Shown: in pieces, positions 5,531 through 9,895 of the stretch | Numbering within the stretch: the stretch's first letter is position 1 | Layout: each line of letters starts with the position of its first letter | From: MWDF01 sp964577435 | GTDB lineage: Bacteria; Bacillota; DTU025; MWDF01 | Assembly: GCA_964577435.1 (NCBI GenBank) | Contig: CAZNZD010000060.1 | Location: 1-9,895, forward strand | Direction: 5' to 3' | Length of the DNA: 9,895 nucleotides | Notes under the pieces: model-generated | Seen by the model: the letters and a program-made list of their open reading frames with translations, nothing else | Database searches by the model: none | What the model was told of the DNA's origin: nothing | Position numbers and translations under genes: made by a program

Positions 5531-6025
5531 CTACTTCGCCTCGGCGTCCAAGCCGCGCGTCTTGGAGATCTCCTCGGCGGTCCTTAAGCTCAAAAGCCCC
5601 TTCATAGTGGCGTTCACCATGTTGATGGGGTTGTTCGAGCCGATGGACTTCGTGAGGATATCCTTTATACCCGCTGCTTCAAGCACGGCACGTACGGGAC
5701 CGCCCGCAATCACGCCGGTACCGGGGGCGGCAGGCTTTAATACGACCTTGCCGGCTCCGAAATCGGAGTTAACCTCGTGCGGTATTGTGGTGCCTACCAT
5801 GGGCACGGCCTTCATGTTCTTCTTGGCAGCGGATGAGCCCTTCTTGATCGCCTCTGCGACTTCGTAGGCCTTGCCGATGCCCACTCCGACCTTGCCTTTG
5901 GCGTCGCCGACTACGACGAGCGCCCTGAAGCTGCGGGTCCTTCCGCCCTTGGTCGTCTTGGCCACGGGGTTTATGCTGACCACTTTCTCGGAAAGCTCGC
6001 TTACTTCCTGAACGAACCTCTTCAT
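5531..6025 (-). CDS. rpsE: 30S ribosomal protein S5
   Basis: S5 sits at the 30S mRNA entry and at the body-head hinge, affecting decoding accuracy and mRNA unwinding. The 164-residue product has an N-terminal dsRBD-like domain with FRALVVVGDAKGKVGVGIGK (about residues 33-52) and a C-terminal domain with GTGVIAGGPVRAVLEAAGI and KSIGSNNPINMVNAT. The early loop reads NPVAKTTKGGR, where nearly all S5 proteins I recall have NRVxK; the Arg is Pro (codon CCC). This loop lines the spectinomycin site. The ATG at 6025 is used, with AAGGGGG about 12 bases upstream. An out-of-frame ATG at 6030 lies closer to the SD but ends at once (ATG GAA TGA). Confidence 0.97.
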   Translation of the reverse strand: MKRFVQEVSELSEKVVSINPVAKTTKGGRTRSFRALVVVGDAKGKVGVGIGKAYEVAEAIKKGSSAAKKNMKAVPMVGTTIPHEVNSDFGAGKVVLKPAAPGTGVIAGGPVRAVLEAAGIKDILTKSIGSNNPINMVNATMKGLLSLRTAEEISKTRGLDAEAK

Positions 6026-6044
6026 TCCATGAGTGCCCCCTTCC

Positions 6045-6407
6045 CTAGAACTCTAGCCCGGCTTCGCGGGCGGCCTCGGCGAAGGCTGACACCCTGCCGT
6101 GGTAGATGTGGCCGCCGCGGTCGAAGACCACGGCCTTTATGCCCTTGGCGAGGGCGCGCTCAGCAATCGTCCTGCCGAGAACCTTGGCGGCTTCGATGTT
6201 GCCGCCGTATTCGATACCCAGCCCCTTCTCCGTCGTCGAGGCGTAGGCAAGCGTGGTTCCGTTGGTGTCGTCTACCAGCTGGGCATAGATATGCGCCAGG
6301 CTCCTGTGAACCGCAAGCCTCGGCCTTTCGGGCGTGCCGCTGATGTGCTCGCGCACGCGGCTATGGCGGCGGGTAAGGGCCTCTTTCCTGTTCTTCCTGC
6401 TAAACAA
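6045..6407 (-). CDS. rplR: 50S ribosomal protein L18
   Basis: L18 binds 5S rRNA and, with L5, forms the central protuberance of the 50S subunit. The 120-residue product has the basic start FSRKNRKEALTRRHSRVR, then GTPERPRLAVHRSLAHIYAQ, the central HIYAQLVDD strand, and the closing VVFDRGGHIYHGRVSAFAEA and REAGLEF, all typical. The start is TTG at 6407: AAGGGGA lies about 8 bases upstream and no in-frame ATG exists nearby. An ATG at 6414 is in another frame and reads only MSFV before a stop overlapping the TTG. It sits two bases from the SD, so initiation there is unlikely. The gap to rplF is 32 bases. Confidence 0.96.
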   Translation of the reverse strand: MFSRKNRKEALTRRHSRVREHISGTPERPRLAVHRSLAHIYAQLVDDTNGTTLAYASTTEKGLGIEYGGNIEAAKVLGRTIAERALAKGIKAVVFDRGGHIYHGRVSAFAEAAREAGLEF

Positions 6408-6439
6408 AGCTCATTTCCCCTTTCCTTCGCGCCGCAGCG

Positions 6440-6985
6440 TTACTTGCCGACCTTGCCGGTCTTGCCGGCCTTGAGGTGTACTACCTCTCCGGCGTATCTG
6501 ATACCGGTGCCGTGATAGATCTCCGGCGGGCGCTTGGCGCGTATGTCAGCTGCCAACTGCCCGACGATCTCCTTGTTGCTCCCCTTGACCGCGATCTTCA
6601 CGGGCGTGGGGGTCTCGAAGGTTATTCCTGCCGGGGGGTCTATCTCCACCGGATGGGAGTGCCCGACGTTAAGCACTAGCTTTCCGCCCTGCACGGCAGC
6701 CTTGTAGCCAGTGCCAACAATCTCAAGGTCGGTCTGGAAGCCCTTGGTGACGCCCACTACCATATTGTCTATGAGAGTGCGGGTCAGTCCGTGAAGCGAC
6801 CTGTGATCCTTGCTATCGCTGGGCCTTGTGACATGGATTACGTTTTCCTCTATGCTGATCTGCATTTCAGGGTGAAGCTCGCGGTCCAGGCTCCCCTTGG
6901 GGCCGGTGACTGTCATGTGGCTTCCTGCGAGCTCTATCTTAACGCCTGCGGGTATGCTGATCGGCTTTCTTCCTATCCTTGACAT
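6440..6985 (-). CDS. rplF: 50S ribosomal protein L6
   Basis: L6 is placed near the factor-binding site by the sarcin-ricin loop and supports EF-Tu and EF-G function. The 181-residue protein starts MSRIGRKPISIPAGVKI and contains two tandem L6 domains. The first has VTGPKGSLDRELHP; the second has VGTGYKAAVQGGKLVLNVGHSHPV (about residues 91-114), then IAVKGSNKEIVGQLAADIRAKRPPEIYHGTGIRYAGE and a basic Lys/Gly tail. The ATG at 6985 has a GGAGGTG SD and lies 11 bases after rpsH. Length is within the normal range of about 177-182 residues. It is followed by rplR and rpsE, the standard spc order. Confidence 0.98.
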   Translation of the reverse strand: MSRIGRKPISIPAGVKIELAGSHMTVTGPKGSLDRELHPEMQISIEENVIHVTRPSDSKDHRSLHGLTRTLIDNMVVGVTKGFQTDLEIVGTGYKAAVQGGKLVLNVGHSHPVEIDPPAGITFETPTPVKIAVKGSNKEIVGQLAADIRAKRPPEIYHGTGIRYAGEVVHLKAGKTGKVGK

Positions 6986-6996
6986 CTCAGCACCTC

Positions 6997-7398
6997 CTAC
7001 CAGACGTAGCAGACGACTTCGCCGCCCAGGCCCAGCTCGCGGGCCTTGCGGTCTGTCATCAGCCCGCTCGATGTCGATATAACCGCTATGCCCAGGCCGT
7101 TTAGCACCTTGGGCAGCTCGTCTTTGGTCGTGTAAACCTTGAGACCGGGCTTGGATATGCGCCTCAGGCCGCTTATGACCTTCTTCCTGTCGGGCATATA
7201 CTTCATGAACAGCTTAAGGTTCTTGAAGCCGTTCTCGTCGGTGGACGTCTCGAAATCTCTTATGTAGCCCTCCTGCTTCAGTATGAGGGCCAGTTCCGCC
7301 TTCATCTTGGAAGACGGCATCACTACCGTGTCATGGTAGACCATGTTTGCGTTGCGGATTCTTGTCAACATATCCGCTATGGGATCAGAAACCGGCAT
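6997..7398 (-). CDS. rpsH: 30S ribosomal protein S8
   Basis: S8 is a primary binder of 16S rRNA helix 21 in the 30S platform. The 133-residue protein starts MPVSDPIADMLTRIRNANMV and has VVMPSSKMKAELALILKQEGYI, GLRRISKPGLKVY, and the C-terminal rRNA-binding segment GLGIAVISTSSGLMTDRKAR followed by GGEVVCYVW, all standard. The ATG at 7398 is preceded by GAGAGGAGGTACAGCAG. It follows rpsN by 31 bases. In E. coli S8 represses the spc operon by binding at the rplE start; no S8-like stem was recognised at the rplX-rplE junction here. Confidence 0.98.
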   Translation of the reverse strand: MPVSDPIADMLTRIRNANMVYHDTVVMPSSKMKAELALILKQEGYIRDFETSTDENGFKNLKLFMKYMPDRKKVISGLRRISKPGLKVYTTKDELPKVLNGLGIAVISTSSGLMTDRKARELGLGGEVVCYVW

Positions 7399-7429
7399 CT
7401 GCTGTACCTCCTCTCACGGCATGTCCGCC

Positions 7430-7615
7430 TTACCAGCTCGCCTTTGTCACTCCCGGGATCTCTCCGCGGGATGCGAGGCTACGGAAGCAGATCCTGCACA
7501 TCTTGAACTTCCTCATGTACCCGCGGGGCCTCCCGCAGATGTGGCAACGGTTGTAAGCCCTTACGCCGAACTTGGGCTCGCGCTTCCACGATTCGACCAT
7601 TCCCTTGCGTGCCAT
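7430..7615 (-). CDS. rpsN: 30S ribosomal protein S14, zinc type
   Basis: S14 is a late-assembling 30S head protein near the A/P-site side. The 61-residue product is the short 'type Z' form, with a zinc ribbon at Cys24, Cys27, Cys40 and Cys43 (RCHICGRPRGYMRKFKMCRI) and the C-terminal LASRGEIPGVTKASW ending typical of the family. Proteobacteria such as E. coli have a longer cysteine-free S14, so this form points to a Gram-positive-type or thermophile-type lineage. It starts at ATG 7615, 12 bases after rplE, with an AAGGAGGAAG leader. Presence as the only S14 in this operon is normal. Confidence 0.98.
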   Translation of the reverse strand: MARKGMVESWKREPKFGVRAYNRCHICGRPRGYMRKFKMCRICFRSLASRGEIPGVTKASW

Positions 7616-7627
7616 CTTGCTTCCTCC

Positions 7628-8170
7628 TTACTGGGCCTTGAACGGCATGCCCATCGCGCGGAGCAGCTCTAGTCCCTCTTCGTCCGTCCTAGCCGAAGTG
7701 ACTATGGTTATATCCATCCCCCTGGTCTTGTCCACCTTGTCGTAGACTATCTCGGGGAATATGAGCTGTTCCTTAAGACCCAGGGTGTAGTTGCCGCGGC
7801 CGTCGAAGCCGGTGGTAGGTATGCCCCTGAAGTCCCTGATGCGCGGAAGGCTCACGTTGAAGAGCTTGTCGAGGAAGTAGTACATCCTCTCACCGCGCAG
7901 CGTGACCTTGGCGCCTATCGGCACTCCAGCCCTGAGCTTGAAATTGGCAATCGACCTCTTGGCCTTGGTTATAAGCGCCTTCTGGCCGGTGATTGTGGCG
8001 AGGTCCGCAGCTGCGGCATCCAGGGCCTTGGGGTCCGCCGTGGCTTCGCCCACACCCATGTTGACCACTACCTTCACTACCTTCGGCAGCTCGTTTACGT
8101 TCTTGTACCCGAACCTCTGCGTGAGGGCGGGCATCACATCGTTTCTATACTTGTCCAATAAACGCGGCAT
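7628..8170 (-). CDS. rplE: 50S ribosomal protein L5
   Basis: L5 binds 5S rRNA and forms part of the central protuberance, with an intersubunit bridge to S13. The 180-residue protein has the expected features: the MPRLLDKYRNDVMPAL start, KVVVNMGVGEA (about residues 33-43), TGQKALITKAKRSIANFKLRAG, VTLRGERMYYFLDKLF, and RGNYTLGLKEQLIFPEI with the closing DITIVTSARTDEEGLELLRA and MGMPF. Length matches the family (178-180). The ATG at 8170 follows a long purine SD (AAGGAGGAGGAAG), 22 bases after rplX. The order rplN-rplX-rplE-rpsN-rpsH-rplF is the classic spc core. Confidence 0.98.
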   Translation of the reverse strand: MPRLLDKYRNDVMPALTQRFGYKNVNELPKVVKVVVNMGVGEATADPKALDAAAADLATITGQKALITKAKRSIANFKLRAGVPIGAKVTLRGERMYYFLDKLFNVSLPRIRDFRGIPTTGFDGRGNYTLGLKEQLIFPEIVYDKVDKTRGMDITIVTSARTDEEGLELLRAMGMPFKAQ

Positions 8171-8192
8171 TCAGCTTCCTCCTCCTTAGGTC

Positions 8193-8507
8193 CTACTTGT
8201 CGAGGCTGGTCCCGCACTTCGCGCAAGTGCGTGAGAGTTTGCCTTCTCCGTCAGCCTTCATTCTGACCCGAGTCGCCTTGTTGCACTTGGAACAGACCAC
8301 CATGACCTTCGATGCCGCCAGCGGAAGCGGGGTATCCACTATTCCGCCCTGCGGCGCGGTCTTGGAGGGCTTCATGTGCTTCTTGGCTATGTTCATGTTC
8401 TCGACGATTACCTTGCCGTCGGAAGGGACCGTATGGAGGACCTTGCCCTTCCTGCCTGCATCCTTACCGGAAATGACCTGGACGTTGTCGCCCTTCTTTA
8501 TCTTCAT
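8193..8507 (-). CDS. rplX: 50S ribosomal protein L24
   Basis: L24 is an assembly-initiating 50S protein near the exit tunnel. The 104-residue product begins with a KOW motif (MKIKKGDNVQVISGKDAGRK, about residues 1-20), followed by VPSDGKVIVENMNIAKKHMKPS and the proline-containing DTPLPLAASKV. A C-terminal Cys72-X2-Cys75 and Cys95-X2-Cys98 arrangement (VVCSKCNKATR and CAKCGTSLDK) looks like a zinc ribbon, present in many but not all bacterial L24. The ATG at 8507 has GGAGGTGCAGAT in front, shared with rplO. It starts 15 bases after rplN. It is separate from the KOW gene at 1822-2139. Confidence 0.97.
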   Translation of the reverse strand: MKIKKGDNVQVISGKDAGRKGKVLHTVPSDGKVIVENMNIAKKHMKPSKTAPQGGIVDTPLPLAASKVMVVCSKCNKATRVRMKADGEGKLSRTCAKCGTSLDK

Positions 8508-8520
8508 ATCTGCACCTCCG
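8506..8520 (-). repeat. 15-base leader/SD repeat, copy before rplX
   Basis: This is the second copy of the 15-mer found at 5286-5300 before rplO. Here the terminal AT forms the first two bases of the rplX ATG, so the SD-to-ATG spacing is 2 bases shorter than at rplO. See that entry for the reading of the motif. Confidence 0.5.
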
Positions 8521-8522
8521 TC

Positions 8523-8891
8523 CTACAGGACTTCAGGGGCGAGGGAAATGATCTTCATGTAGTTCTTCTCCCTCAGTTCCCTGGCCACGGGCCCGAAGAT
8601 GCGGGTGCCCCTCGGGTTCATCTGGTCGTTGATGATTACCGCCGCGTTCTCGTCGAAGCGGATGTAAGAGCCGTCAGGGCGCCTTATCTGCTTGGATGTC
8701 CTGACGACCACCGCCTTGACTACCTCGCCCTTTTTCACAACGCCTCCGGGCGTAGCTTCCTTAACAGACGCAACAATTATATCGCCGATGCTTGCATACC
8801 TTCTCCTGGAGCCGCCTGACACTCTGAAGCACATTATCTTCTTCGCACCGGAGTTGTCGGCAACATTCAGTATGGTTTGAGCCTGTATCAT
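8523..8891 (-). CDS. rplN: 50S ribosomal protein L14
   Basis: L14 lies at the subunit interface next to L19, contributes to intersubunit bridges with 16S rRNA and is the target of the silencing factor RsfS. The 122-residue protein matches the family closely: MIQAQTILNVADNSGAKKIM, RRYASIGDIIVASVKEATPG, KAVVVRTSKQIRRPDGSYIR, FDENAAVIINDQ, PRGTRIFGPVARELREK and IISLAPEVL at the end. The ATG at 8891 has GGAGGG about 9 bases upstream, and the gap to rpsQ is 21 bases. This is the first gene of the classic spc operon in E. coli; here nothing marks a separate operon start. Confidence 0.98.
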   Translation of the reverse strand: MIQAQTILNVADNSGAKKIMCFRVSGGSRRRYASIGDIIVASVKEATPGGVVKKGEVVKAVVVRTSKQIRRPDGSYIRFDENAAVIINDQMNPRGTRIFGPVARELREKNYMKIISLAPEVL

Positions 8892-8912
8892 GTTTTATTG
8901 CCCTCCTTCCGG

Positions 8913-9173
8913 CTACTTCGCGCGCTCGACTATCTCGACGAGCCTCCAGCGCTTTTCCTTCGATATCGGCCTCGTCTCCATGACAAGCACAGTGTCCCCG
9001 ACGTGGCTCTCGTTTTTCTCATCGTGCACCTTGATCCTGCTCGACCTTCTGACGGTCTTCCCGTAGAGAGGGTGGCTGAAGGTGCGCTCGATGACCACTA
9101 CGCGGGTCTTGTCCATCTTGTCGCTGACGACCTCGCCGGTCCTCTCCTTGCGCTCGTTCCTGTTGTCCTCCAT
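8913..9173 (-). CDS. rpsQ: 30S ribosomal protein S17
   Basis: S17 is a primary 16S rRNA binder in the 30S body with an OB fold. The product has the standard GEVVSDKMDKTRVVVIERTF, HPLYGKTVRRSSRIKVHDEK and VGDTVLVMETRPISKEKRWR segments. ATG 9173 is chosen (86 residues, the normal family length) because GGAGGG sits about 8 bases upstream. An in-frame ATG at 9191, overlapping the rpmC stop by a base, would add MGEGAI but has only a distant AAGG. The rplP-rpmC-rpsQ order is the end of the S10 operon; the gap to rplN is just 21 bases, so S10 and spc appear joined here. Confidence 0.97.
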   Translation of the reverse strand: MEDNRNERKERTGEVVSDKMDKTRVVVIERTFSHPLYGKTVRRSSRIKVHDEKNESHVGDTVLVMETRPISKEKRWRLVEIVERAK

Positions 9174-9190
9174 TATTGCTCCCTCCCCCA

Positions 9191-9394
9191 TCAGCCGCGC
9201 GCCGCCTTGAGCTCGCGCTCACGGATCACGGTCTTCACACGGGCGATGTTCTTCTTTACTTCCCCGATCTTGTTCGGGTTCTCCAACTGGTTTGTGGCAA
9301 GCTGGAACCTGAGATTAAACAGCTCCTCCTTGAGGGTGGAGAGCTTCTTCGCCAGTTCCTCGGCCGTAAGTTCGCGCACGTCCTTAGGCTTCAT
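9191..9394 (-). CDS. rpmC: 50S ribosomal protein L29
   Basis: L29 lies at the polypeptide exit tunnel next to L23, where SRP and trigger factor dock. The 67-residue, two-helix protein shows MKPKDVRELTAEELAKKL, KEELFNLRFQLATNQLENPN and VKKNIARVKTVIRERELKAA, the usual family pattern. ATG 9394 is preferred: AAGGAGGG lies upstream with about 9 bases of spacing. An in-frame GTG at 9403 would add three residues but touches the SD. It overlaps the 3' end of rplP by 11 bases, implying coupled translation. The stop is TGA at 9193-9191. Confidence 0.96.
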   Translation of the reverse strand: MKPKDVRELTAEELAKKLSTLKEELFNLRFQLATNQLENPNKIGEVKKNIARVKTVIRERELKAARG

Positions 9395-9851
9395 TTGCTT
9401 CACCCTCCTTCTTCGCTGTCATCGGCTTCTCGATGTGGTCGAAGTCTCCCTTCGAAACCACCTTGGACAATACCGGCAGCTTGTGCATCGCCAGGCGCAT
9501 GGCCTCCTTGGCCTCGTTCTCAGGCACTCCGCCTATTTCGAACATCACGCGTCCCGGCTTTATGACTGCCACCCAGTACTCCGGTGAACCCTTGCCAGAT
9601 CCCATACGGGTCTCGGCCGGCTTCTGCGTGACGGGCTTGTCGGGGAATATCCTGATCCAGACGTTGCCGCCGCGCTTGATGTAACGGGTCATCGCGATAC
9701 GGGCGGCCTCTATCTGCCTGTCGGTCACCCATCCGCACTCGGTCGCCATGAGGCCGTACTCGCCGAAGGCTATGTAGTTGCCCCTGGTGGCGTTTCCGGT
9801 CATGCGTCCGCGGTGGACCCTTCTGAACTTTACCCTCTTTGGCATCAACAT
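9384..9851 (-). CDS. rplP: 50S ribosomal protein L16
   Basis: L16 binds near the A site and 5S rRNA and is required for late 50S maturation. The 155-residue product begins MLMPKRVKFRRVHRGRMTG, the family's standard start, and has GLMATECGWVTDRQIEAARI, RGGNVWIRIFPDKPVTQKP, MGSGKGSPEYWVAVIKPGRV and FEIGGVPENEAKEAMRLA. It is longer than the usual 137-147 residues because of a tail (about 15 residues, KPMTAKKEGEANEA) rich in Lys and Glu; such tails occur in some lineages. The ATG at 9851 has a GGGAGGG SD within the rpsC 3' end and starts 2 bases after the rpsC stop. It overlaps rpmC by 11 bases. Confidence 0.98.
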   Translation of the reverse strand: MLMPKRVKFRRVHRGRMTGNATRGNYIAFGEYGLMATECGWVTDRQIEAARIAMTRYIKRGGNVWIRIFPDKPVTQKPAETRMGSGKGSPEYWVAVIKPGRVMFEIGGVPENEAKEAMRLAMHKLPVLSKVVSKGDFDHIEKPMTAKKEGEANEA

Positions 9852-9853
9852 GG

Positions 9854-9895
9854 TTAGCGCCCTCCCTGGTTCTGGCCGGGTGCCCTCTTGGGAAG
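9854..9895 (-). CDS. rpsC: 30S ribosomal protein S3 (last 13 codons only)
   Basis: Only the C-terminal end is inside the window: it reads LPKRAPGQNQGGR and stops at TAA (9856-9854). The Pro/Gly/Gln/Arg-rich tail resembles S3 C-termini, and S3 immediately precedes L16 in almost all bacteria. The identity therefore rests mainly on position; the conserved KH domain lies outside the window. S3 lines the mRNA entry tunnel of the 30S subunit. The stop is 2 bases from the rplP ATG. Confidence 0.78.
   Translation of the reverse strand, partial: LPKRAPGQNQGGR

Noticed and set aside
8165..8200. Possible S8 repressor site at the rplX-rplE junction
   Set aside because: The junction holds a plain purine-rich SD, and I could not fold a helix-21-like stem with the conserved internal loop.
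8769..8778. TATAAT on the minus strand within rplN
   Set aside because: No TG extension and no plausible -35 at 16-18 bases; it lies inside a conserved coding stretch (IGDIIVAS), so the codons explain it.
8877..9587. A 236-codon plus-strand open frame opposite rplN, rpsQ, rpmC and rplP
   Set aside because: It is antisense to four conserved ribosomal genes and its translation is low-complexity and unlike any family I know. It is explained by codon bias on the opposite strand.

Overview
This window is one continuous stretch of the bacterial S10-spc-alpha ribosomal protein supercluster. Every supported gene lies on the minus strand, so transcription runs from high to low coordinates. The order, upstream to downstream, is rpsC (last codons only), rplP, rpmC, rpsQ, rplN, rplX, rplE, rpsN, rpsH, rplF, rplR, rpsE, rpmD, rplO, secY, adk, map, a KOW-domain gene, infA, rpmJ, rpsM, rpsK and rpsD (all but its extreme C-terminus). 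The DNA is GC-rich. Genes are separated by 0-40 bases or overlap. Nearly all have strong GGAGG-type Shine-Dalgarno (SD) sites. No gene-free stretch approaches 300 bases, and I saw no tRNA, rRNA, mobile element, CRISPR array or rho-independent terminator.

Organism: secY-adk-map-(KOW gene)-infA-rpmJ-rpsM-rpsK-rpsD is the arrangement seen in Clostridia-like Firmicutes and some related anaerobic lineages, not in Enterobacteria. Having rpsD inside the cluster argues against Bacillus. The short zinc-type S14, the four-cysteine S4, the zinc-type L36 and the KOW/L14e-like gene all fit a Gram-positive-type, probably anaerobic, bacterium. The genus cannot be named from this sequence; L15 and IF1 are somewhat divergent, so a less-studied lineage is possible.

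Layout: 9895-6000 encodes large- and small-subunit proteins (S3 tail, L16, L29, S17, L14, L24, L5, S14, S8, L6, L18, S5). 6025-4842 carries S5, L30 and L15. 4841-2166 carries three housekeeping genes: SecY (protein export), adenylate kinase and methionine aminopeptidase. The last removes the initiator Met from new proteins. 2151-1 carries the KOW protein, IF1, L36, S13, S11 and S4. The set couples ribosome production to initiation, N-terminal processing, membrane insertion and adenine nucleotide balance.

The window is mainly ordinary and highly conserved. The points worth a second look are small: an extended -10 promoter-like site at the end of map that would drive the KOW-infA-rpsM block; the poorly characterised KOW gene with an ambiguous start; a Cys-X-Cys variant in the adenylate kinase LID; a Pro in place of the usual Arg in the S5 loop tied to spectinomycin resistance; a hairpin between rpmD and rplO; a 15-base leader shared by rplO and rplX; a 9-codon leader ORF abutting rpsM; and several start codons that the SD evidence moves.
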